DNA from: Xylaria sp. FL1777
Lineage: Eukaryota; Ascomycota; Sordariomycetes; Xylariales; Xylariaceae
Reading direction: 5' to 3'
DNA: 36,870 bases
NCBI GenBank assembly: GCA_022578965.1
Contig: MU400815.1
Coordinates: 1 to 36,870 of the forward strand
The position numbers and the translations under genes are program-made. The notes under the pieces were generated by a model. It did no database searches. It saw nothing but the letters and a program-made list of their open reading frames with translations, and was not told the origin of the DNA. Positions 9,191 to 19,662 of this stretch are shown here, piece after piece (within the stretch, counting starts at the first letter, position 1; each line of letters starts with the position of its first letter).

Positions 9191-11347
9191 TCACCCTGGC
9201 GCATCGAACACGACATCGTAGATATCGCTCCTCTTCGTCCCGAACGCCGGGCCCACGTCCCCGTCTCCATCCCCGTCCGCACCTCCTCCTCCACTACTAC
9301 CGCCGTCGTCATCGTCGTCGTTGTTCCCTTTCCCGTCCACGTTGTCCCTCCTGTGCACGGCCTTGACCGCGCCAAGACCCAGCTCGTCGATCTCCATCTC
9401 GCAGAGCGGCGAGGGCGTGTCGTGGTGCTCGATCAGCATGGCCATGTCCCTGTCCACGGCGTCTTCGTGGTCGCGGTGGATGTGTCCGTGATCATGGTGC
9501 ATGTGAGGTGGTATTATCAAGGTCGCGTCCGCGTCTGGGTCGTTGAGGAGCGCCTGGAAGGAATCCGGGTCGTCGTGCTCGTGCGAGGGGTCGTGGGTCG
9601 ATACGCCGTGTAGGGCGTCGCTTGGTAATGTCGCGTGGGATACGTGGGGACTGTATTCTAGGTCGTGGGCTGAGAGCGAGGAATGCGACATGTGAGGACT
9701 TGTGGGATCGGGATGGCTGTGGTGGTGGGATAGTGGGATGCGTGGGCGGAAGCTATTGAATGGGTCTGGGTGGTGCTGCGGGTGGTGAGGGTGACTGGCT
9801 ACGGGTTGTGATATTATCTGGGGATCTATCGGATGATACATTTCGGCGTCATGAAGGGACGCTAGTGTGGCTGCTGCGGAAGCATGGTGAAGTCCTCCGT
9901 GCAGCATTAGATTGTGAGCCGGCGCATGTAGTCCGGGACTAGACGGTGTTTGAAAAGGAGGGTTGAGGAGGGATGTTATATCACTAGGATGTGCGTAAGG
10001 GTTCGGGTTTGTCACTAGGTGAGATGCCAGCTCATGGTGGGACGACGCTTCATGCATAGAATGGTGCAAGTCAATAATTCTATTGGTGGCGTTCACGCTG
10101 TGATGTTCATGAAGCGGTGGCGGTTGGGGTGCCATGAGGTCAACGGTATTATCTGGGATATTGCGCGTCTCGTTCACATCATGGAATTGTCCTGGGACAC
10201 TAGTGAAAGCCTGTGATTGAGCTGCGGGCTGGTCTAGGTTTTGATTCTGGCTCTGACTTAGACCCTGGGTCTGGTTTTGGCTCTGGACAGATGGGCTCTT
10301 GCCCAGGTCCTTGCATTGGTCACAAGTCCTAATTACATCCGAGACCGTCTCCTTTATACGGCTCCAGTGGTACTTCTCGGCGATCACCGATGTAGTCTTG
10401 TTAATGCCGGCATGACCCCCCTCCTCATGGGTCTTTCGAGCGACGGCCATCTGGCGGATTGGATCACTGATGACCTCTTTATCCTTGAGCATCAGAACGT
10501 CATTATCAAGAAGCTTATAGTGCGTCGCTGCGCTCCGGAGCCTGCTTTTCTCCGCGCGGTCAGATCCGTTGGGGTAGCGCCGAGATTTGAGGTAGAATTT
10601 GATCTTGTCGAAACGTTCTTCACTCACAAGTAGTGGGTCGCCTCCTTCGCCGGCGTCGGTTCCCAGGTCACGGCCATAGATGATGGCATCGACTAGCCTG
10701 TCCGGATACGACTTCAGGTTCCCACAGCCCTTGACGCGGCCGATGCGCTTGAAGCCGAGAGCATCCCAAATCTTGCAGGATGCCACATTCGTCTCGTACA
10801 CGAGGTTAAAGACGGAGTATGTGTAACCCAACTTCGGCGCCCAGTCAAGATAAGTTTCGCCCATGAGGCGGCCGACGCCACGGTTGCGGGCAAGATCTGT
10901 GACCAGAAAGCCAGCATTACACACGTGGCTGCTTCGGCCGGGGTAATTCGGCTTGATGTAAAAACTACCTAAGCATTCCCTCGACCAGTCCTTGCCCTCG
11001 ACGACTTCGTCGGCGCTGTTGATCTGGCCAAGAAACATGATGCCGGCGAAGTTTTGGAGCCAGTAGGCGGAGAACCTCTCGAAGGGCATGGGGTCTATCA
11101 TGGGGTAGGTGTCGCCGCCCTCGATCTCCTTGGCGAACTGGTCCGAGAGATAGCGCAGCAACGAGGGCGGAACCTGGTCACGGGACACAAAGGGCACGAC
11201 GGTGGCAATGCTCTGGCGGTCTCTGAGGGTTACCTGGCGCGGCCGGATGCTTGCGGGCAATGCCGGCCGGCTTGGGTCCGGGTACGGAAGGGCCCCGGAC
11301 ACGCGATGGATGGTCGGGGCCGAGGGATCATCCATCATGGCCGGCAT
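9191..11347 (-). CDS. Spt10-like GNAT acetyltransferase with HHCC zinc finger
   Basis: A single-exon ORF of 718 residues starts at an ATG (11347). Residues about 35-230 form a GNAT fold: the motif-A loop DLARNRGVGRLMGE (151-164) matches the acetyl-CoA-binding R/Q-x-x-G-x-G/A signature, followed by VYETNVASCKIWDALGFKRIG. Residues about 270-350 carry an integrase-type HHCC zinc finger: His307-x4-His312 and Cys342-x2-Cys345. This pairing is the hallmark of yeast Spt10, which binds upstream activating elements of histone promoters and regulates histone genes. The rest is low complexity: a Q/N/S-rich stretch (about 354-378), a long His-rich part (about 395-630) and an Asp/Gly-rich acidic segment near 675-700. 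These suggest a disordered regulatory tail. A nuclear role in transcription is inferred from the family. Strong codon bias and an intact frame argue for a working gene. Confidence 0.85.
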   Translation of the reverse strand: MPAMMDDPSAPTIHRVSGALPYPDPSRPALPASIRPRQVTLRDRQSIATVVPFVSRDQVPPSLLRYLSDQFAKEIEGGDTYPMIDPMPFERFSAYWLQNFAGIMFLGQINSADEVVEGKDWSRECLGSFYIKPNYPGRSSHVCNAGFLVTDLARNRGVGRLMGETYLDWAPKLGYTYSVFNLVYETNVASCKIWDALGFKRIGRVKGCGNLKSYPDRLVDAIIYGRDLGTDAGEGGDPLLVSEERFDKIKFYLKSRRYPNGSDRAEKSRLRSAATHYKLLDNDVLMLKDKEVISDPIRQMAVARKTHEEGGHAGINKTTSVIAEKYHWSRIKETVSDVIRTCDQCKDLGKSPSVQSQNQTQGLSQSQNQNLDQPAAQSQAFTSVPGQFHDVNETRNIPDNTVDLMAPQPPPLHEHHSVNATNRIIDLHHSMHEASSHHELASHLVTNPNPYAHPSDITSLLNPPFQTPSSPGLHAPAHNLMLHGGLHHASAAATLASLHDAEMYHPIDPQIISQPVASHPHHPQHHPDPFNSFRPRIPLSHHHSHPDPTSPHMSHSSLSAHDLEYSPHVSHATLPSDALHGVSTHDPSHEHDDPDSFQALLNDPDADATLIIPPHMHHDHGHIHRDHEDAVDRDMAMLIEHHDTPSPLCEMEIDELGLGAVKAVHRRDNVDGKGNNDDDDDGGSSGGGGADGDGDGDVGPAFGTKRSDIYDVVFDAPG

Positions 11348-14333
11348 TGTTGGGACGGGGTGGCTGGATAGGGGCTCTATCTACACACATCACGCATCAG
11401 TGAACGGGCCCGGGGGTGTGAATAGCAACAACATCATAGTACGCCACTATAGCGGGATTAGCACTCATTCTTACCAAATGTTACAGTGGCATACGCCTAG
11501 ATCGGACGAAAACGGCCCAATCAATGTTCCGGGGCTCAAGCCAACCAAACAATGCGAAAAGGGGAAAAGAAACAATAATATGGCTATACGTATATTATCA
11601 ATCCCGGCGTTCTCAGATATTCGTTGCCAGTGATGCAAGATGCTTATATATTTAGTATTTGAGGGGTTCCATAGCCGAGGTCGCTTTGAACTTAGCAGAA
11701 TAGGACCTCTATTCCTGGCCGGCTAAATACCGGGAAAGGCGCGCCTTTTGGACGCCTACAGACCTATGTACGTACCTAGACTCAGGTGTGTACTTAGTAA
11801 ACACAGCACATGCAGGTATGTACAAACCCTCCATATGTACAACTCTACATGTATGTGCATTCAGGAAGGTGGTGATGGGACCTCCTCATCGACCCTACGA
11901 CTTCACGTTACATGTAAGACCAACTGCATGTAGGTAATTACAATAAAACGGAAAGTGGTCTGTCTCTAAGTTTTAAAGCAATGATATGTAGTTTATAAAG
12001 AGTGGAAAGACAACCCACATTGTCAATTAAAACGGAGAATCAAAAAGGATCATGAATAACGGATAAAGAGTGTGAATACCTAATATTGATGCAACTCTAA
12101 ATAAATATAGATGCTTTATCGGGATTTTCCGTAACATGCCGATCACTATAGGTACCTCGTCTCTCAGGCAGCTTGGCCAACCGCTCAGTCTAGTTCAGTC
12201 GAGGCTGTCACTCCCGGGAGACCGGAACCTCCGCCGCACGAAACTTGGCCCGAGCCGTCAACTATTCTAACCTAGCCTATTAGTGCAGATCCCGCAAGAG
12301 ATTGATTGGCAATGGACCTGCATACATGGAAGAAGGGTATGAAAAGGAGTGCCGGCCGAAAAGGAAGAAACAGAAGGAGACCCGAAACGTAATGTCCCTA
12401 ATAGTGAGTCCGAGCTTCTATATTCTACTGTAACAGTAGAGTGTAAAGAGATATCGAGTTGGTCTTTCAAATACTTATCAAAAATTCAGTGTCTTTAGTG
12501 CAATAATGCCTCATCCCCTTCTCATCATACGGCTCATAAAGGCATGTACGTGCATATATAGTCAATACTAGGAGCGAAATAGAAGGCCTCAAGACCTCAG
12601 ACAAGCTGCTTTCGAGCTCGGAGATTTTCTGAAGTCGCATGTAGTTGGTGAGGCTAGCAGGTTCGGATAAACTCGACAGAGTCTACAGTGAATTTTCTTT
12701 GGTAATAGGAGTAAAAAGACAATTGGGTGCAGAAGGTAGAGTAGCAATGGATTAAAACTTGTATCTCTTTAGAACTCTGATGCGTAGGTCTGAGCTATCC
12801 TAGAGGGACACTTACCCGAGATCCATAAAGAAACCACCAGGGCCTTACGCATAGGTATGAGATATATGAATGCTTATTGTTGCACAAAGACCCTAGACTG
12901 ACTGATTATAGTGACGATCCCTACCATATACAACACGCCTTCTCTATTCTAGAAGGTGTGACAGGAATACTATGCGCGTCTACACTATGGGTCAGTCACA
13001 CATGTAACTACCACTACCTCGGAACCTATTGTACGGCTTCTAAAGTAGTTAATTCTACATGTAACCGCGTGTTATAGACATCAGCCCCACGTATATTCCG
13101 GCAACTAAGAGGTTCCAAAGAAAAAAAAAACTAATAAAAAAGGCTCGCGTGCGACGACGAACTTACCACAACAGCGTCAAGCGTTCCCGGTAACGCGCGG
13201 CGCCGAGCCCTTGGGACCAATACGGTCTTCCCAGTCCTTGCTTCCGACGTTGTGAACCCATAAGCCGACCCGGTTCTCACCTACCACTCTGGGCCACCAA
13301 CAAGTTCTTAGTTTCGGTAGCAAGTGCTTTGGTGTCACCACGGCGAGCCCTTGCCGCATACCACACGACATTCCACATCAGATGAGACAATTAAGCCACG
13401 GGGGGAACATAAGGCTATAAGGTGCGAAGACTAGCCCGCCGATTTCGATCCCTTGTTGTCAATTAGAGCGGCGGCGATGTCGACGTTCGGGACCGCTCTA
13501 GCTAGTATTATAATGCAGCGACCATGGGAAATGTCGATACCCCCACGTGCTTAGTATGAAAACGTGGTGGCCGACCTGAGTTACCAGTCCGTGTTATTAT
13601 CTAGCATTTCGAGTGGCGTTCGTTGAACACTCTCGCATGATGCCACGAGACGGCCAGGAATAGGTACCAGGGTGCTGGCTGCTCAACGCCATGTGCGCCG
13701 TCTACTACGTACTTACTGCGTAGCGCCCACGGACCTTCATGGATCAAGGTGAGAGCTTCATTAGCCACCATGCGGGTCTAGCTAGGCTTGTCACCGTTGT
13801 CGGGGCAGGTCTCTTTCTACACTAGTGAACGGTCGAGCCATGTGCCCGGATTTTCATGCATCAAGGTGAGGCTTTCCATTAGCGACTTTTCCAGGGTCTA
13901 GGCTTTTAATATTAATATTTTTTTTCGGCGGAAACCTCTATGTATAGTTAGAAAGGTCGGACGGCAGGCGATGTTATCGGCGGATGCGTCGCGGTGGGTG
14001 AGGGGTTTGTCGTTGACGCCATTCGCGTGCGTCTTGGGGGGATATCACGCAATTCCGCAAACCCAGCCCGTGAGGGTCCCCCGACATGACGATCAGCCAC
14101 TCGCAGGAAGCAATTGCACAATTGCGCCATTGGAGGTATAGATGAACATATCGTGATTGGAGATAAGACTGAGCTTTATCGTCGTGTGCCATCCATTACC
14201 ACCCTGGTTATAAGTCTTTGATAAATTGTACGTACAACCCTCGCTATTCCAGTCGCGTTCGTCGGTGTCAATGGTGCTACAGATTGCTAGTAATACGTCT
14301 TATACGCGCCGCTGCTGCAATTGAGCTGACAAA
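11348..14333. other. 3 kb intergenic region with degenerate repeats
   Basis: This long spacer holds the divergent promoters of the Spt10-like gene (leftward) and the Dal5-type MFS gene (rightward). No ORF in it looks coding; the frames at 12267-12470, 12877-13077, 13177-13371 and 13948-14192 lack domains and codon bias. The part 13140-13910 is GC-richer than its surroundings and contains an imperfect direct repeat (13736-13910) and an 8-bp inverted pair TAGAGCGG/CCGCTCTA at 13464-13500, which suggests old inserted DNA. The rest is AT-rich and shows nothing I can name. Confidence 0.45.
13736..13910. repeat. Imperfect direct repeat, period about 117 bp
   Basis: A block beginning TTCATGGATCAAGGTGAGAG (from 13736) recurs as TTCATGCATCAAGGTGAGG (from 13853). 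Both copies continue with a CATTAGC/G-AC stretch and then GGGTCTAG...GGCTT. The copies differ by several substitutions and small indels, so the duplication is old or was made from a diverged element. No coding frame spans it. Confidence 0.5.
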
Positions 14334-16544
14334 ATGGCTATACCACCAGTGCAGGCGTCTATACCTATAACCACTGAGCCAATTGCGAGCTCGCCTTCGA
14401 CTTCGTCGTTGGACGACAAAAACGTCAGCATACACTCCTCCGTTAGGTCGAGGTCGTCACACTCTGAAGAAGACGAATCGGTCAAAACCAACCCCTTCGC
14501 CGATCCCAGTGCAGCGACTCATTGGAAGCAAGTATATGATAATTGCAGGTACGAATGCCGTCATGTCTTCGACGCCACGCTGGAATGGACCGAGGAGGAA
14601 GAGAAGAAGATCGTTCGGAAGTTAGATTGGAGGGTGTGCTTATGGGCTGTACGATGAACCAACTCATCTCCATTGAAGCTGAACTTTTCAATTGACATTG
14701 TATTATAGTGCACTATGTTTTTCGCCTTACAGGTTGATCGGGGCAATCTCACACAAGTCGTATCGGATAACTTCCTAGACGACCTTCGTATAAACACCAA
14801 TGGTATGATCTGTGGCTATTTGAAAGCCCGCACACCCGTTGCTAACCTATGTCAAGACTACAACATTGGAAACACTATATTCCTTGTGTCGTTCTTCTTC
14901 GCAGAGCTTCCCTCTCAGCTTATATCGAAGAAGCTCGGGCCTGATCGTTGGGTCCCGGCCCAGATTTGCTTGTGGTCGATTGTTGCCGCTCTTCAATGCC
15001 TCATCAATTCGCGAGGGAGCTTCTATGCGACAAGAGCACTCCTTGGAATCCTCGAGGTATGTGGTCACTAGTTTCACGATCATCTCCAATGATTTACCAC
15101 TGTATGTGTATTAATTACGTCGTATTCTTAGGGTGGTTTCATTCCCGATGTTGTATTATGGTTGAGTTACTTTTACACCTCTAAGGAGCTTCCCATTCGT
15201 TTAAGGTACGTACGGCAAAAGACAGCAATGATGCCTGCTTATTAGCTACTAACTCTATCCCAATGATTAGCTATTTCTGGACAACCTTATCTGTGACTGG
15301 TATTGTCACATCCCTGTTGGCTTTCGCTTTGCTACACCTACGCGGTGTATTGGGTTGGGCCGGATGGCGGTGGCTATTTCTGATCGAGGGTATTATTACA
15401 TTCGCAGTAAGTCTGCCCGTTTACCGTCTCCCAAACCTTACTTGATACCCTTTATCAAAAAGCCAGTGTGGCGGAACCCCGACGACTAAGAGGATGTATA
15501 GGTCGGCGTTACTTCATTCTTCATGATGCCAGCCTCAGCAGTGCAGACAAAGACTTGGTTCCGTCCGAATGGATGGTTTACGGATCGTGAAGTAGCCATC
15601 GTTGTCAACCGAGTCCTGCGTGACGATCCCTCTAAAGGCGACATGAACAATCGTCAGCCCGTAACTCCAAGAATACTCTGGGCCTGCCTTACGGACTACG
15701 ATCTCTGGCCTCTGTATTTGCTTGGTTTCGTCATCTACATTCCGCAGGCACCTCCGACAAAATACATCACTCTAATTCTGAGAGATGTTGGGTTCGATAC
15801 ATTTACTACCAACGTCCTAACAATCCCCTACGTGAGTCCCTCCTCATTATTTTTAGATGTCCCTAACAATTAACAATCTTGCAGAACGTTCTCCACATAA
15901 TCACCCTTCTTTTACTCACACGCCTCTCGGAATATCTTGGCGAGCGAACCTTGGTATCGTCAATACAAAATATTTGGTGTCTTCCAGGCTTAGCAGCGCT
16001 ACGTTGGTGGCCTGGGGTGGTCGTAGACGCCTGGGGAACTTATGCACTCCTTACAGTTTTCCTCGGCTACCCGTATTGCCGTAAGAGCTACGATTATTCA
16101 AATGCAGGATGAAGGCTAACATATTGTCAATAGATGCAATTCTCGTCGCATGGGTATCCAAAAATTCTAATAACGTAGGAACAAGGAGTGTATCAGCAGC
16201 AGTGTATAATGTGAGTTGCCCGGATTCTCTCCTTTAGTCATTGTATTGTTTTTAGGTCGTAAGCTGACTGTCCAAACAAGATGGCTGTCCAAGCAGGGAA
16301 TGTTGTCGGCAATTTCATCTATCTAGACAACGATAAACCGCTATATAAAAAGGGTAACAGCGCTTTGTTTGCTATTAATATTTTTGGCATTGCTATATTC
16401 TTCGCAACCAAAGCCTATTACATATGGAGGAACAAGACGAAAGAAAGAGTCTGGAACTCAATGACAGAAGAGGAGCGGGCTAATTATCTTGCAAACACCA
16501 AGGCAATCGGCAGCAGGAGACTAAATTTCAGATTTGCTCACTAG
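14334..16544 (+). CDS. MFS transporter, Dal5-like anion:cation symporter family
   Basis: Nine exons join cleanly (14334-14648, 14709-14802, 14857-15056, 15132-15205, 15271-15406, 15502-15831, 15885-16080, 16134-16210, 16281-16544) into 561 residues. The introns are 53-95 nt with GT-AG ends and good branch points. The N-terminal ~100 residues are polar and Ser-rich. Family landmarks are [10 protein letters not shown] in helix 1, [17 protein letters not shown] between helices 2 and 3, [13 protein letters not shown] before helix 6, and the central loop [19 protein letters not shown]. This is the fungal allantoate/vitamin permease-like group (ACS family, Dal5, Tna1, Thi73 and relatives), plasma-membrane proton symporters for organic anions such as allantoate, nicotinate or pantothenate. 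The substrate of this paralogue cannot be read from sequence. No frame damage is present. Confidence 0.9.
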
Positions 16545-17588
16545 TTCCTGTTAGAGGGGGACCGAAATTAGTAGGGTAGCTTGGAATGATCGGAGACTGG
16601 GCATTGTATATAGAGGTTAAAGGAAAACCTCGTAACTTGTCTTGGATAATATGGTAAACCTGGATATCCACTGTTGAGATGCCTACGTTGTGTCATAAGG
16701 TAAAACACGCAACAAAGACATTTCTGTATATAGCTGAGAGTTGTCTACTAAGGCTTTTAGACTTTCTCACAACAACTAGTGTCTCATAAACTGAACCAAG
16801 TATAGGGTCCTGACACGCTGTTTATATAACTCTTTTACATTATAAAAATAGGCCTAACTGGACTTTTACCATGATTTGACCTATTTTCATTGTTTTGTAC
16901 TTTTACCTCGTGCTAAGTCCTTGAACTTGTGGATGTGTGGACCTGGAACTATACGTTGTCTTATAGGCTTGTGGTCGATCTACCTTAGGTAACTAAATAT
17001 ATCCGTTGACCAATTTCGTTACATTTTATTAGCTGCTTCATACTTGGCTGTCTTCCGCTTCATTGATTGCCTAATAGCAGCCTTATCCGCAAAGCCCAAG
17101 TACATCGCAAGCTGCTATACCCAGCCATCCTTTTAATAAGGTTATTTTCGATTTCTAAGTTCACAAGGCGCCGTGAGACAAGAAGAAAGAAAAGAAGAAG
17201 AAAAAGGGAAGAGAAAGAATATCCTGTAAAGAAGTATTTATCTAGCTGGTAGGTGTTTAGTTGATACTGGGGATAATCCATCACTAAGGGAGTACGAAAC
17301 CCCTTGCTTTAACGCAAAATAGAGTGTTCATCACGATGTGCTGATTGATGCGTTCACCTACAACTGTCTTTTACTATAGTTACATGTTGTGGTTTTTTAC
17401 ATGCATATAGTAGTATATGTACACTAGCAAAGCGACGAGGTTCGGTAGTCAGCGTTCAGTCTTGGCTCAGGTCCAAGTCTTCCTCTCACTATTGACTCAA
17501 GTTCATAGCGTCCATCCAACGAGACGTTCGCCATTACACACATACGCCATCAACGCAATTGTTGTGGCTCTTCCACTAATAGCAGCCA
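16545..17588. other. Convergent intergenic region between MFS and uS2m genes
   Basis: About 1 kb of mostly AT-rich DNA lies between two converging genes. The frames at 17060-17284 and 17067-17252 arise from a purine-rich A/G run (about 17170-17220) and are not supported as genes. The small frame at 17417-17614 has no family features. Nothing else is visible. Confidence 0.4.
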
Positions 17589-19055
17589 TCAGCTTAACCC
17601 AGACGTTGTGCTAGCAGGTTCAGTCTCGTCTTCATTAGTGGGCCGCGAATTTCTCTCGGCCTCTCTCTCAGCGATTTTGCGCTTAATAGACACTGCATCA
17701 CCTGGGGTTAGTAATGATCATGGCAAGCCCGATTCACGATTGCTTCGGATACGGTGACACTCTCCCGCCATGGTCACCTATGTGGAAGCCCTATACACTT
17801 GGGAACGACCATAACGAGGGATCAACACGGGAATTTACTTACTAAAGTACCGTACGTCTAGTGGCGTCCGCCACTCTACAACGCCCAACTTAGCATCCTC
17901 GAGACGACGCTTGTGTCCTGTCTCGCCAGCGCGGCCGAGTACGCTGCCGATGACGGCCAGACAGCGCAGACTATTGAGAATCAAATGATTTAGCTCTAGT
18001 ATTCTAATGGATAAATGCGGTAGGAGCACGGAGGTCATAGGGATGGGAATGATAGCATACCTGTCGTCGTTCGCAGGGATTGCGTAGGTAACCCATGTAG
18101 GCTCAGTGTTTGTATCGATGACACCAATGGTTGGCACATTAGCGACTGCGCACTCACGCAAGAGAGTATAATTCTCGAGAGGGTTGAGACAGACGACCAG
18201 ATCGGGGACGAGCGGTCGTCGTTCATTGAGATGAATGTCATAGCCCTCAAGAGGCTTGTCGTTCTCGTCGAGCATCTGGATCTCCATGCCGCTGAGGATG
18301 ACATCGCTGTTGGTGATGGATCCCGGAGTCCATTTCGTGAAGAGGTGGCATGCGCGTGCGAGCTGGGCTGCCTGTGTCACGAGCTGGGCGTGGCCGGGCC
18401 GCGTGCCCACGAACAGGATCAGGCCACCCCGGTAGGCGACCTCTTCGACAACACGCGCGGCCCGGCGCAGGTGGGCGGCGATCTGCTCGAGCGAGATGAT
18501 GTGGATGCCCTGGCGGATACCGAAGATGTAGCGGGCGTTGGCCGGGTTCCAGAGCGAGGTGTGGTGGCCCATGTGCGCCTGCGAGGCCATGAGGAGCTCG
18601 AGCGTGACGTCCTTTGGACCCGGGGAGTTGAAGAACAGGTCGCTGGGTCGGTACGTCTTCTCGACGTGTGTGCCTACCTTCCCTATTTGCCTCTTCAGCA
18701 GCTGGCCCTGGTGGTAGAGTTCGGCAGTCTTATCGACCTCGTCGGGTCTCCTCCGGCGGGCTGACTTCGCGTTGGCGATGAAGATGGCGGGCGGTTTGGA
18801 GGTCGGCTCGGAGGCCGGAGTCTGGATGGCATCCTGCGTGAAACCCCGAACCATTGGCTGTGTCGTCGTCGTCGTCGTCGTCATCGTTGTCATCGATTGA
18901 GTCGAGGGCGCTCGTGGACAGCAGGCCTGGCGTGCAGGCTGTGCCAATGCCCGTCTGGCTGCCCATTGAGACAGGATTGTTAGCTTTTGCCCTGGTCAGG
19001 TTGGGATGGGTTAGAATCATGTACCATGGCGCACACCGAATTCCCTTATTATCAT
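17589..19055 (-). CDS. MRP4: Mitochondrial small-subunit ribosomal protein uS2m (MRP4 type)
   Basis: The core (about residues 105-350) is a ribosomal S2 domain: LLMASQAHMGHHTSLWNP, GIRQGIHIISLEQ, GGLILFVGTRPGHAQLV and VIDTNTEPTWVTYAIPAND are typical. The protein builds the small subunit of the mitochondrial ribosome. My best model is 19055-19037, 18991-18061, 17970-17843 and 17701-17589, giving 396 residues. The intron 18060-17971 is supported because removal restores PANDD-SLRC. The last intron (17842-17702, branch ACTAAC) adds a charged tail of 36 residues. The first exon, MIIREF plus one base, is inferred: the upstream frame has no ATG, and a 45-nt intron (GTGTGC donor) joins it to a basic, presequence-like segment (LSQWAARRALAQPARQ). 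The alternative start is the ATG at 18893, just before a poly-Thr run coded by ACG repeats. Confidence 0.85.
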
Positions 19056-19662
19056 AGCTGTTACGGTGATCTGGCCTATAACCGCCAGGTTCGTAAGAAT
19101 GGTCTTACGACTTTGAAATTTCACGATGCGCCGATATCCATTGGCAGGTGACAGGCACTGGGTTGTAGGGGTGTGACGGTTAAATTTCATCGCGTTTCGG
19201 AGCCTTTTGATCCTTATACTACCTACCTAATTGCTTAATTACTGATAGGTACATGTAAATCCGCTTTTCGGGGCTATCAATATAAGGGGTGCATTCATCG
19301 GCACACATGACATGCACTGCATGCACATGCCATTTAAATATTTAGGTAACGTTACTTGAGTACAAGTAAATCTCCTTTCCTCCGAATAGAGAAATGCCAA
19401 TAATACAAGCTTCGTACTGGTCACATAAGGGTAAAGGGTGAGTGTTAGGTATGTTGGAAACACCAAAAACGCTTCAAGAAATTCATAAATGAGATTGACG
19501 AAATAGCAAAGTCAATAGATATACATCATAATCATCACTAGGTATTATTAGTCTACTCAACAGACATCATGAGCATCTATGTATAGTTTATGTTGACGGA
19601 CGGTGACTGGACGTAATGACGAAATGAAGCCCTAGTCCTTGGAACCATAACTAGATGTATGA
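19056..19662. other. Intergenic region, uS2m promoter side
   Basis: This gap of about 600 bp contains the upstream region of uS2m and the 3' flank of the CBS-PB1 gene; both genes are on the minus strand. It has a TACCTACCTAATTG stretch near 19220. The ORF at 19239-19466 shows no protein features. I see no other element. Confidence 0.4.

Noticed and set aside
9353..11633. Several long plus-strand ORFs (9353-9613, 10277-10633, 11054-11371, 11202-11633)
   Set aside because: They are mostly antisense shadows of the Spt10-like gene, created by its GC-rich and repetitive codons, and show no protein features.
13177..13371. Minus-strand 64-codon ORF in the GC-richer island
   Set aside because: Looks protein-like at first sight, but there is no continuation in any frame and no recognisable motif.
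17170..17284. ORFs over the A/G-rich run
   Set aside because: The frames result from low-complexity purine sequence rather than coding.
18231..18764. Plus-strand 177-codon ORF
   Set aside because: It is the antisense shadow of the uS2m coding exon.
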